Made by a program: the position numbers and the translations under genes. The notes beneath the pieces were generated by a model. It did not search any database, had not been told where the DNA came from, and saw only the letters and a program-made list of their open reading frames with translations. Source: Clostridia bacterium (GTDB taxonomy: Bacteria > Bacillota > Clostridia > Christensenellales > Borkfalkiaceae). From it: a stretch of 64,000 bases of DNA. The stretch lies in the NCBI GenBank assembly GCA_017507045.1, contig JAFWBP010000017.1:1-64000 (forward strand). Direction: 5' to 3'. Shown here piece by piece: positions 28,155 to 36,229 of this stretch; position 1 is the stretch's first letter; each line of letters begins with the position of its first letter.

Positions 28155-29399
28155 ATGGCAGAAGAACGCAAGGGGCGCTTGCCCCAAAGCTTAGAAGGAA
28201 AAGAGAGAAGCGAGGTATATACTCGCAGTAAAATTACAACGTCGCGCTGGACGCTGTTTTGGGATATTTTTAAAGAAAGATTCGGCAGGCTTATGCTCAC
28301 GAATCTTGCCACGCTTCTTACCTGTTTGCCGCTGATCGCAGTGATCGTGTGGCGGATGTATTGGGATCTTTCGCAGGGCGTGATTGGTAACTACGGCACG
28401 CCGGGCATCTTCCTTCCCTTTTTGCCTTACGTAGAGGGCACGGCGGAATGGATCACCTTCCTCGGCGATCTTCTCTTTTTCGCCCTCATGCTTCCCGGGC
28501 TTGCAATTGCCGGCCTCGGCGTTTCGGGCGGTGCGTATATCATGCGCAACCTCGTTTGGACGAAGGGCATCTTCGTTTTCTCTGATTTTCTGCGCGGGAT
28601 CCGCCGCAACTTCTGGTGCGTGCTTGAAGCGATGTTCGTTTTTGGCTTCTGCCTCTTTGCTTCGCGCACGGTTGGCAACTACGCCGATTACCACCTTGCG
28701 CTCGGCTCTTCGATTGCGGGTTGGCTGATTGCATCGAAGGTCATCGGCTACATCATTCTCGCATTCTCCATCCCCGTGAGCCTTTGGATGGTTGCGCTCG
28801 GCATTGGCTACCGCCAGGGCCCTTGGGCGCTCTTCAAAAACGCCGTTATTATGACGGTTGCCACCTTCCCGCAGACGATCCTCTTTGCGGCGATTGCGGC
28901 GGCGCCCGTTCTTTTAACGCTGTTTGGCGGCTGGTTTTCCGGAATCGCCACCATCCTGCTTGCCACATTTACAGTCTCCTTTGCATTGCTCGTGTGGATG
29001 GTTTACACTGATTGGGCAATCGGAAAATTCATTCTCGGCGAGAGCGGTGCAACCGTGGAAGAGGAAGGGGAGGCACCCAAGGAGCAGAAAGCACAGCCCG
29101 AGAAGAAGAGCGTTGTCACGCTTTACGGCAAGTCTGTGCTCCTTTCTCGGCCCATGCAACCCATGAGTGAGGGCGGCGAACCCTACGAGCTTCCCACGGC
29201 GTTCACGCGTGAGGATCTTGAAAAGCTTGCAGAAAGCAAAGCGGCGATCTACGCTGCCGCTGAAGCGTACGCCGAAGAGCACCGGGGCGAGCCTAAGTAT
29301 GCGGAATATAACAGCCAATTCGAGCAGCGCGAACGTGCGCTCACGCAACAAGTTAAAAAGAAAAAGAAGGTTAAGCGCCCCAAGATGCTGTTGCGCTGA
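28155..29399 (+). CDS. YesL-like (DUF624-type) polytopic membrane protein
   Basis: 414 residues. After a charged N-terminus of about 30 residues come about five to six hydrophobic segments between about 45 and 290, in the style of DUF624/YesL proteins (TLFWDIFKERFGRLMLTNLATLL; GLGVSGGAYIMRNLVW). A long charged C-terminal tail (about 295-414) ends in KKKKKVKRPKMLLR and looks cytoplasmic. DUF624 proteins often sit near sugar-uptake genes, but here the neighbours are a methyltransferase and hslO, so the role is unknown. Its start follows a CGGAGAGAG ribosome binding site. Confidence 0.85.
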   Translation: MAEERKGRLPQSLEGKERSEVYTRSKITTSRWTLFWDIFKERFGRLMLTNLATLLTCLPLIAVIVWRMYWDLSQGVIGNYGTPGIFLPFLPYVEGTAEWITFLGDLLFFALMLPGLAIAGLGVSGGAYIMRNLVWTKGIFVFSDFLRGIRRNFWCVLEAMFVFGFCLFASRTVGNYADYHLALGSSIAGWLIASKVIGYIILAFSIPVSLWMVALGIGYRQGPWALFKNAVIMTVATFPQTILFAAIAAAPVLLTLFGGWFSGIATILLATFTVSFALLVWMVYTDWAIGKFILGESGATVEEEGEAPKEQKAQPEKKSVVTLYGKSVLLSRPMQPMSEGGEPYELPTAFTREDLEKLAESKAAIYAAAEAYAEEHRGEPKYAEYNSQFEQRERALTQQVKKKKKVKRPKMLLR

Positions 29400-29405
29400 T
29401 CAAAC

Positions 29406-30131
29406 ATGCAATACGATTTTCTTGCCAACTGGTTTGAATATTTGAATGACGACTGCGACTACACCCGTTGGTCGCAGTATTTTATTGATGGGCTTGCGCG
29501 CCTCAAAGCGGGTAAGCGCGGCTTAGAGCTCGGCTGCGGAAGCGGCGCGTTTTGCCGCGCTCTCGCAAAAGAGGGGTATACCATGTCCGGAGCGGATATC
29601 TCTGCGCCCATGCTAACCAAGGCTGTGGAGCTTGCGCAAAGCGAGGGGCTTAATATCTCCTTTATTCAAGCGGATGCACGCTCCTTTCAGGTAATGGAGA
29701 AATACGATTTTTTGCTTTCTCCCAACGATTGCTACAACTATCTTCCCCAAAGCGCCCTGAAAAAGGCATTTGCGCGGGCCGCGAAGGCGCTCAAAAAGGG
29801 CGGAATCTTTTGGTTCGATGTAAGCTCGCCGTGCAAGCTTAGAGAAAAAGTTGCAGATAATATATTTGCAGACGATCGGGAGGAGGTTTGCTACCTCTCC
29901 TTCAACCGCCTGCATTCCGATTGCGTGGAAATGGATGTCACCCTCTTCGTAAAGGAGCAGGACGGAAGATTTACGCGCTACGATGAAAATCACACCCAAT
30001 TTATCCACGAGGAGCGTGAGCTTCATACGGCACTTGAGGAAGCAGGCTTTTGCGTGCTCGCCGTTGAGGGGCACCTCGGGGAAGATCCTACAAAAAGCGA
30101 TAGGTTGAATTTTATATGCCAAAGAGCGTAA
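29406..30131 (+). CDS. class I SAM-dependent methyltransferase
   Basis: 241 residues. Motif I is LELGCGSGAF (about 40-49), followed by the acidic end of strand 2 (GADIS, about 60) and the later IQADARSF and FLLSPNDCYNYL segments typical of small-molecule methyltransferases. The substrate cannot be read from the sequence. It begins 6 bp after the YesL-like gene and overlaps hslO by 16 bp, so the three are one transcription unit. Confidence 0.9.
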   Translation: MQYDFLANWFEYLNDDCDYTRWSQYFIDGLARLKAGKRGLELGCGSGAFCRALAKEGYTMSGADISAPMLTKAVELAQSEGLNISFIQADARSFQVMEKYDFLLSPNDCYNYLPQSALKKAFARAAKALKKGGIFWFDVSSPCKLREKVADNIFADDREEVCYLSFNRLHSDCVEMDVTLFVKEQDGRFTRYDENHTQFIHEERELHTALEEAGFCVLAVEGHLGEDPTKSDRLNFICQRA

Positions 30132-31000
30132 TATTAAAAACGTTAATATGGGATGGCGCCGTTTCTCTCGCCGTGCTTGATACCACCGAGATCGTGCGCG
30201 AAGCGATACGCCGCCATCATCTCTCACCCGTTGCTGCGGCCGCGTTGGGGCGCACCATGTCTGCAACGGCATACCTTTGCAGCTGGCTCAAGGGGAGCGA
30301 AAGCTCGCTTTCCGTTGCAATCAACGGAAAGGGTGTTGGGGGAACGATCGGCACCGCAGGCGATGGAAATTTATTCCTTCGCGGCTATGTGGATCATCCC
30401 GAGGCGGATCTTGCGCCGAGCGCAAGCGGCAAGCTCGATGTAGGCGGTTTTACCGGGTGCGATGGCACGATCACCGTCATTCGCGATGATCGGAGCGGCG
30501 TTCCCTTCGTGGGAACGAGTCCGCTCGTATCGGGTGAAATTGCCGAGGATTTTTCCGCTTACTTTCTCACGAGCGAACAGCGCCCCACGGCGATCGCCCT
30601 TGGCGTACTCATTGGGAAGGATGGCGATTGCATTGCCGCCGGCGGACTTTTTTTGCAACCGCTTCCCGGTGCAAGTGAGGAAGTGCTCACGCGCATTGAG
30701 CGCGAGATCGGAAGATTTTCCAATAGGTCCACCCTAATCGGAGAGCGCGGTGCGGAGGGCGTTTTGCGCATGCTCGCTCCGGAAGAAAAATACACGGAGC
30801 GTGAGATTTTCTACCGCTGCCACTGCTCGCGCGAGCGCATCGCCTCCCTGCTTCTTTCGCTCGGCAAAGCGGAGGCGCAATCCATTTTGCGCGACGAAGG
30901 CAAGATCTCCGTGCATTGCCACTATTGCAACACGACCTACGATTTTGACGAAGAGGAGGCACTTTCGCTCTTCAACGTCGGGGGAAACCATGAAAACTGA
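30116..31000 (+). CDS. hslO: Hsp33 redox-regulated chaperone
   Basis: 294 residues, normal for the family. The C-terminal redox switch has the four zinc-binding cysteines as CHC (235-237) and CHYC (268-271). The N-terminal domain has the Hsp33 GGTIGTAGDGNLFLRGYV-like segment. Under oxidative plus unfolding stress the cysteines form disulfides, zinc is released and the protein becomes an active cytoplasmic holdase. Its ATG lies inside the end of the methyltransferase gene, and its stop overlaps the TPR gene by 11 bp. Confidence 0.97.
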   Translation: MPKSVILKTLIWDGAVSLAVLDTTEIVREAIRRHHLSPVAAAALGRTMSATAYLCSWLKGSESSLSVAINGKGVGGTIGTAGDGNLFLRGYVDHPEADLAPSASGKLDVGGFTGCDGTITVIRDDRSGVPFVGTSPLVSGEIAEDFSAYFLTSEQRPTAIALGVLIGKDGDCIAAGGLFLQPLPGASEEVLTRIEREIGRFSNRSTLIGERGAEGVLRMLAPEEKYTEREIFYRCHCSRERIASLLLSLGKAEAQSILRDEGKISVHCHYCNTTYDFDEEEALSLFNVGGNHEN

Positions 31001-32627
31001 AATTCCCGAGCTGAAATTTGATAACGACTTTCTGGTAGATAGCGCCCAGAAGCGCTTCACAGAGGGCGATTATTTCGGCGCACTTACCGTGTTGAATAAA
31101 CGGGAAAGTATGCACGAGCCGCTCGCCGATGCCTATGAGGTCTACGCTGATATCTACGAGGCGATGGAGCTGTGGCCGCTCGCCGCAGACGCTTGGTTCC
31201 GTTTTCTCGATACCTGTGCGCGCGAAGAATTCTCCGAGGGGTACGAGGGGCTTGCCATTGCGTTCATGAACATGGGCAACGAGCTGCAATCTGCATATTA
31301 TTATCATCTCGCCTTTTTCGATGGGGATCCTATGCCCGTAGAATCGGCAACGAAAGCACCCGCTCTTCGCCTCGTGCACGATGAGAGTGGGCAGATCGAG
31401 AGCCCCGAAACGATCGCTGAAGGCTTGGCGCTCCTCAAAACGGGCGATCTTACGGCTGCGCGCAACACCTTTGCGGAAATTCCCGAAGAGAGCAAAGATT
31501 TTGCTTCTGGGGCAGGGCTTGCCGCAATGTGCTCCCTCATGCAGGGGGATGAAGAAGGGGCGGAAGCGGAGTGCGAGCGCCTTATCGGTAGCCATCCGAA
31601 TAACGTGCAGATCCTCACAACGTATTGTGCCGTTCTCGGTGCGCGTGAAAAGAGGGAGGAGGCGCGCGCAGTTGCGCGCAAGCTTTACGCGCTTCCCTTA
31701 AGCGCTACGGATGATTTATACCGCGTTGCCACGGCGCTCTGTGAAACGGGTTTGCACGAGGAGGCATACGAAAAGCTGGGTGCGCTCCGTGAACGCATTC
31801 CTTACGATGAAAACGTACTCTGGTTTCTTGCTGCCGCGGCTAAGCACACAAACCGCCTTGCCGAGGCGATCGAGGCTTTGGAAACGCTCACCACGCTCTA
31901 TCCGCGCAAGGCAGTTGCAAAGTGGTATCTTGAGCGGATGCGCACTGAGCGCGAGGGCGGAGAATGTGTTCCCATGGGTTATTTTTACCGCCTGCCCGAA
32001 GCGCAGTACCGCAAGATCGCTTCCTTCCTTCTGCAGATGAGCACGGCGGAAGAGGAGGGGCAGGAGGAGCTTGCGAACTCTTCCGTTTTTGCAGAGTGCT
32101 TCCGCCTCGCCTTCGATGAAATGGAAGGTCACGATGAAAAGCTGCAACTGCTCGCCGCAAAAGTTGCGGTGAAATGCCGTGCCGATTCCCTTCTGCGTGC
32201 CGCGCTTTTGGATTCGGAAGGGGATGAGATCGTAAAGCTCTCCATTTTGCACGATCTCGTCTGCCGCAACGAGGAAAATTCCTTCGGTACCGTTCTTCTC
32301 AATCTCTATAAGGAAGTATTTTTGCACGAGCTTGAGATCGGCCGCAGAAAGTGTGGCGCATTCATGCAGGCGTTTGCCGACGTTTACTCCAAATACGCGC
32401 TGCTCGGCGAGGATTGCGAAGGCAAGATCTGCGCCGCGGGCGAAGATATCTATAACGCGCTTGCAGAAGCGGAAGCGTGGGATTACTTCGATGAGCGCGC
32501 CGCACTCTCCGCGGCGATCTATCGCGAGGCGCGCCTGCGCGGTGGGGAACGCTCCCTTTCGGAGATCTGTAAGCTCTTCGATGCAAGCGAACGCGTTACG
32601 CAAAAAATTCTTGATTATATGATGTGA
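30990..32627 (+). CDS. tetratricopeptide-repeat protein
   Basis: 545 residues from the ATG at 30990 (MKTEIPELKF). The frame is open much further upstream, but that part overlaps hslO coding sequence and reads as Arg-rich noise. The start has GGGGAAA just upstream and overlaps the end of hslO. Helix-turn-helix repeats of TPR type are visible, e.g. AQKRFTEGDYFGALTVLNKR and LLKTGDLTAARNTFAEIPEE. No signal peptide; probably a cytoplasmic scaffold. Partner unknown; the context suggests it acts with the next helical-repeat protein. Confidence 0.85.
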   Translation: MKTEIPELKFDNDFLVDSAQKRFTEGDYFGALTVLNKRESMHEPLADAYEVYADIYEAMELWPLAADAWFRFLDTCAREEFSEGYEGLAIAFMNMGNELQSAYYYHLAFFDGDPMPVESATKAPALRLVHDESGQIESPETIAEGLALLKTGDLTAARNTFAEIPEESKDFASGAGLAAMCSLMQGDEEGAEAECERLIGSHPNNVQILTTYCAVLGAREKREEARAVARKLYALPLSATDDLYRVATALCETGLHEEAYEKLGALRERIPYDENVLWFLAAAAKHTNRLAEAIEALETLTTLYPRKAVAKWYLERMRTEREGGECVPMGYFYRLPEAQYRKIASFLLQMSTAEEEGQEELANSSVFAECFRLAFDEMEGHDEKLQLLAAKVAVKCRADSLLRAALLDSEGDEIVKLSILHDLVCRNEENSFGTVLLNLYKEVFLHELEIGRRKCGAFMQAFADVYSKYALLGEDCEGKICAAGEDIYNALAEAEAWDYFDERAALSAAIYREARLRGGERSLSEICKLFDASERVTQKILDYMM

Positions 32628-32635
32628 GGGCAACT

Positions 32636-33457
32636 ATGGATCTCATTGATTTCGATGGTCTTTTCGATGAAAAGCTCACCGAATACATGAAGCGCAACGC
32701 AGGAAAGTACACCGAAAAGCAGTGGGAGGCGGTCATTCCCAGGCTCTATCAAAAATTCGGCGATACCTACGTTTCCCGCGCAAAAAACACGCCCAAGGGC
32801 TACTATGCCGCCATGACGGATGAAGCGCTCACCGCATCCTTCCTTCGCCACCTGCGCGAGGGAGTTCCCGCTGATGATTTCCTCACGGGGGAGCTGGAGC
32901 GCCGCGGCTGCACGGAGGCACTCATCGCCCTTTTAGGCGAAAAAGAGCCCGAGATTCTCACCGCGGCCGTCCGCATGATCGGTGCCGATGAGAGGGGACT
33001 TTGCGGCTACGCAAAACTTCTCGAGGGCGATCTTGAAGAGGAGCTGTTGGAAGAAATTATCGAGCAATTCAAAAACAATGCAGATGCCGCAAAGCCATTT
33101 GCACTCGATCTCTTAGCGCGCGGGATTCGCGAGGAACTCATGCTCGAAGTGCTCTCTCGCTGCAAGGAGCGTGATGAAGCCGTGTTCGAGGCGCTTCTTC
33201 GCGCCTTTAAGGAGAGCGGTGAGGAGATGCCCGTGCGGGCGAACTATCTTGCCGCGTACGGCGATGCGCGTGCGCTGGGCGCCCTTTTAGATGTTGTTGC
33301 CCGTGAGGATATCAACTTCCTCGAATACCGCGAGCTAAAGTTTGCAATCGAAGCGCTCGGCGGCGAATATGAAGAAATACGCGATTTTTCGGGCGACGCC
33401 GTTTATGAGGCAGTCTCCTCGCAGCCTCCTGTGGAGATCACGGAAAAGAAGGAATAG
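32636..33457 (+). CDS. acidic alpha-helical repeat protein of unknown function
   Basis: 273 residues from the ATG at 32636, preferred to the GTG at 32624 because TGAGGG lies 5 bp before the ATG. No signal peptide or membrane segment. The central and C-terminal parts are HEAT-like helical pairs (ALIALLGEKEPEILTAAVRMIGA; AANYLAAYGDARALGALLDVV-type segments). It sits 8 bp after the TPR gene in the same operon. I do not recognise a family and no catalytic motif is visible. Confidence 0.8.
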   Translation: MDLIDFDGLFDEKLTEYMKRNAGKYTEKQWEAVIPRLYQKFGDTYVSRAKNTPKGYYAAMTDEALTASFLRHLREGVPADDFLTGELERRGCTEALIALLGEKEPEILTAAVRMIGADERGLCGYAKLLEGDLEEELLEEIIEQFKNNADAAKPFALDLLARGIREELMLEVLSRCKERDEAVFEALLRAFKESGEEMPVRANYLAAYGDARALGALLDVVAREDINFLEYRELKFAIEALGGEYEEIRDFSGDAVYEAVSSQPPVEITEKKE

Positions 33458-33512
33458 TTGTTGAAAATGAGTTTCCGCGATGGAAGCTCTTTTTCTTATA
33501 CTTCGATCCGTG

Positions 33513-33541
33513 TCATATCTTGCTTTCCGGCGGCATATGGT
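33513..33541 (+). promoter_or_regulatory. possible SigE-type (mother-cell) promoter of spoIVA
   Basis: TCATAT (33513-33518), a 15-bp spacer and CATATGGT (33534-33541) resemble SigE -35 and -10 elements, and spoIVA is a SigE gene in Bacillus subtilis. No SigA-type pair is obvious here. The fit is approximate. Confidence 0.5.
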
Positions 33542-33572
33542 AACATAGCAAGCAAAATTTGCGGAGGCGATT

Positions 33573-35039
33573 ATGGAAACTTTCCCAGTCTATGAAGACG
33601 TAGCAACCCGAACGGGCGGCGATATCTTCATCGGCGTCGTGGGTCCTGTGCGAACGGGCAAATCGACGTTCATCAAAAAATTCATGGAGGAGCTCGTGCT
33701 GCCCTCCGTAGAGGGCGAGAAGAAGCGCCGCTACACGGATGAGCTTCCGCAGTCGGGCTCAGGCAAAACGGTTATGACGACGGAACCCAAGTTCGTGCCC
33801 GAGGAGGCGGCAGAGATCAGCGTGAAGAGCGCCGTAGCAAGAGTGCGCCTCATTGATTGCGTGGGCTTTCCCGTGGAGGGCGCCGCGGGCTTCGAAGAGG
33901 AGGGGATCCCTCGCCTCGTGCGTACGCCGTGGCACGATGCCGCCGTGCCCTTTGAAGTAGCCGCGGAGGAAGGAACGCGGCGCGTTGTAAGAGATCATTC
34001 AACGATTGCCGTAATGGTTACAACGGATGGCTCCATCGCCGATCTTCCCCGTTCCGCTTACAAAAAAGCGGAGGAGCAAACGGTTTCCGAGCTAAAAAAA
34101 ATCGGCAAGCCTTTTGTCATTTTGATGAATTCCGTGGCACCCATGTCTGCGGAAAGCCTTCGCCAAGAGCTGGAAGAGGAGTATGCGGTGCCCGTTGTTG
34201 CGGCGAACTGTGAACAGCTCGATGGGGATAAGATCGCAAGCATTTTAGAGCGCATTCTCTATGAATTTCCCGTTGTATCCATTGATGTGGATATCCCTGA
34301 TTGGATGCGTATTCTCGATGCGGATAGCGCAATCATTTCCGAGCTTCTTTCGGGCATACGTGATGTTGCGCCGAAGATTACAAAGCTCTCTGACTGTGCG
34401 CTTCTCGATACGCTGTTTTCTTCAAGCTCGCGTTTGAAACCGCCCGTCTCCATTCGGCTGGATGCCGCAACGGGCACGGCAAAGTGCGCGGTGGAGGCAC
34501 AGGATGGCGCGTTTTTGGAAATTCTCAGCGAGCAGTGCGGCGAGAGCCTTTCCGATGAATTTGCACTCATGCGCTACGCGGTGAAGCTTTCCGAGGCGAA
34601 AAAGCTCTTCGAGCGCGTTGGGCAGGCGTTTGCCGATGCAAAGGAATATGGCTACGGCATCGTGCCGCCCGAACCCATCGAAATGAGCCTTTCCGAACCG
34701 AAGCTTGTGAAAAAGAACGGTAGGGTAGGGGTAAACCTGCACGCCGATGCGCCCAGCTACCACGTCATTCGCGTAGATGTAAGCGGTGAAGTGCATCCCG
34801 CGCTTGGCACCAAGGAGCAGAGCGAAGCGTTCGTAAAGAGCATTAGCGAGAGCATGGCTACGGAGCCGGAGCGCGCCTGGAACACAAATATGTTTGGCAG
34901 AACACTCAAAGAGATGCTCGGCGAAGAGCTCACCGTGAAGAATCGCGCTATGCGAGAGAACGTACGACACAAAATGCGGCGCACCGTCACGCGGATCGTG
35001 AACGAAGGAAAGGGCGGCGTTATCTGCATTCTTCTATAA
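33573..35039 (+). CDS. spoIVA: stage IV sporulation protein A (spore coat morphogenetic ATPase)
   Basis: 488 residues, close to the usual 492. Walker A GPVRTGKS lies at about residues 24-31, with a Walker B-like VRLIDCVGF near 93. The C-terminal region (about 400-488) is the part that in SpoIVA targets the forespore membrane and supports assembly. In the mother cell SpoIVA hydrolyses ATP to polymerise into the basement layer of the spore coat. GGAGG ribosome binding site 6 bp before the ATG. Separate promoter and terminator, so it is a single-gene unit. Strong evidence that the organism forms endospores or descends from spore formers. Confidence 0.97.
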   Translation: METFPVYEDVATRTGGDIFIGVVGPVRTGKSTFIKKFMEELVLPSVEGEKKRRYTDELPQSGSGKTVMTTEPKFVPEEAAEISVKSAVARVRLIDCVGFPVEGAAGFEEEGIPRLVRTPWHDAAVPFEVAAEEGTRRVVRDHSTIAVMVTTDGSIADLPRSAYKKAEEQTVSELKKIGKPFVILMNSVAPMSAESLRQELEEEYAVPVVAANCEQLDGDKIASILERILYEFPVVSIDVDIPDWMRILDADSAIISELLSGIRDVAPKITKLSDCALLDTLFSSSSRLKPPVSIRLDAATGTAKCAVEAQDGAFLEILSEQCGESLSDEFALMRYAVKLSEAKKLFERVGQAFADAKEYGYGIVPPEPIEMSLSEPKLVKKNGRVGVNLHADAPSYHVIRVDVSGEVHPALGTKEQSEAFVKSISESMATEPERAWNTNMFGRTLKEMLGEELTVKNRAMRENVRHKMRRTVTRIVNEGKGGVICILL

Positions 35040-35045
35040 ATATGC

Positions 35046-35080
35046 AAAAAAGGGCTTCCGAATGCGGAAGCCTTTTTCTT
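35046..35080 (+). terminator. rho-independent terminator of spoIVA
   Basis: A GC-rich stem (GGCTTCCG with CGGAAGCC, about 35053-35072) extended by A:T pairs, with an AATG loop and a T-run, just after the spoIVA stop. Confidence 0.85.
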
Positions 35081-35123
35081 GTAGAAAGGTTTATATCGCG
35101 GCGGCGATATTTCCCCAAAACGA

Positions 35124-35153
35124 TTGACAAAACACGGCGCTTCAAGATATAAT
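35124..35153 (+). promoter_or_regulatory. SigA-type promoter of the MscS-family channel gene
   Basis: TTGACA (35124-35129), an 18-bp spacer and TATAAT (35148-35153), 24 bp before the ATG. The TTG of the -35 box is in frame with the gene and could be mistaken for a start. Confidence 0.85.
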
Positions 35154-35177
35154 GTTCTAAAATATAGGAGAAGTACT

Positions 35178-36140
35178 ATGGATAATCTATTTTCTTGCAA
35201 AAAGCCCGCAAAAAAGAAAAAGGCACTCAAAATTACGGGCATCACCATGCTCATTCTTTTTGCGGTAATTAGCGTTCTTTCTCTCGTTTTTTACGATATG
35301 ATAGAAGCATTTGTACTCGATTACGGGAACGAAGGCCTCGTTGGTGCTTTGGTAAGCATCATACCGAAACTTACCGCAATGATCCGCGTTCTCTTCGTAA
35401 CGCTGCTTGCACAGTACGTTTTTGCCATTATCTACGGAAGAATATTCAAGGGATCTCCGCGCAGAGTTACGATCGGCAAGCTCGTTTCCGGTATTACGAA
35501 ATTCGTGGTTTGGGTTATCGGCATCCTTGCCGTGTTCGCCGTATGGGGTGTGGATGTTGGCGCGCTCGTGGCTAGCGCAGGTGTTCTCACCGTTATCATC
35601 GGTTTTGGTTTGCAGAGCTTGGTCGCCGACGTCGTTTCGGGCATCTTCCTCGTTTCCGATGGCACGCTGCAGGTAGGGGATATCGTAACGATCGATGGAT
35701 GGCGCGGCACCGTGCAGGAGATTGGCCTTCGCAACACGCGGCTCATCAATTACAGCGGAGATATCCGCGTTGCCAACAACAGCACGATTAAAGTTTACAT
35801 CAATCAAAGTAGGGAGATCTCCTGCCCCACTACGAAGATCAGCATCACCTACGAAGAGGATATCGAGCGCGTGGAAGCGTTGTTCGCGGCAAACCGCGAG
35901 AAGATCAAAGAGCGCCTTCCCCTCGTTACCGATGGGCCCTACTATTGGGGCGTTGCCGATCTTGGCGATTCGAGCATCAATCTTCTCTTTGCCGCCTATT
36001 GCAAAGAGGGCGATTTCTTCCAAGTTCAGCGCGATCTCAACAGAGCGCTTCGCATCTTCTTTGCGGAAAACGGCATTGCCATTCCCTATCCGCAATTGGA
36101 TGTGCATATGCCGCAGGAAGAACGCTCAAAGGCAGAGTAA
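35178..36140 (+). CDS. MscS-family small-conductance mechanosensitive channel
   Basis: 320 residues from the ATG at 35178 (MDNLFSCKKP), with ribosome binding site AGGAG. Three membrane segments lie between about 18 and 165. The pore-lining MscS signature (GFGLQSLVADVVSGIFLVSD) is at about 142-161, followed by the beta domain (VGDIVTIDGWRGTVQEIGLRNTRL) and the cytoplasmic alpha/beta vestibule. It releases solutes on hypo-osmotic shock. Single-gene unit with its own promoter and terminator. Confidence 0.95.
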   Translation: MDNLFSCKKPAKKKKALKITGITMLILFAVISVLSLVFYDMIEAFVLDYGNEGLVGALVSIIPKLTAMIRVLFVTLLAQYVFAIIYGRIFKGSPRRVTIGKLVSGITKFVVWVIGILAVFAVWGVDVGALVASAGVLTVIIGFGLQSLVADVVSGIFLVSDGTLQVGDIVTIDGWRGTVQEIGLRNTRLINYSGDIRVANNSTIKVYINQSREISCPTTKISITYEEDIERVEALFAANREKIKERLPLVTDGPYYWGVADLGDSSINLLFAAYCKEGDFFQVQRDLNRALRIFFAENGIAIPYPQLDVHMPQEERSKAE

Positions 36141-36154
36141 TCAGTAAAAAAACA

Positions 36155-36193
36155 AAAATTACGGCGGAGCATTGACTTTTCCGCCGTAATTTT
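36155..36193 (+). terminator. terminator of the MscS gene, loop carries the next -35 box
   Basis: A 14-bp perfect stem (36155-36168 with 36180-36193) around an 11-nt loop, with A and T runs. The loop (36169-36179) contains TTGACT, the -35 element of the following promoter. Confidence 0.85.
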
Positions 36194-36200
36194 CTATAAT
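36172..36200 (+). promoter_or_regulatory. SigA-type promoter of the UDP-sugar pyrophosphorylase operon
   Basis: TTGACT (36172-36177), a 17-bp spacer and TATAAT (36195-36200), 29 bp before the start codon. It is embedded in the preceding terminator hairpin. Confidence 0.85.
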
Positions 36201-36229
36201 AATAACAGAATATGGTACGGAGGATATCT

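Noticed and set aside
35124..35177. Upstream TTG start for the MscS-family channel
   Set aside because: This TTG is the -35 box of the promoter; the ATG at 35178 has a ribosome binding site and the expected N-terminus.
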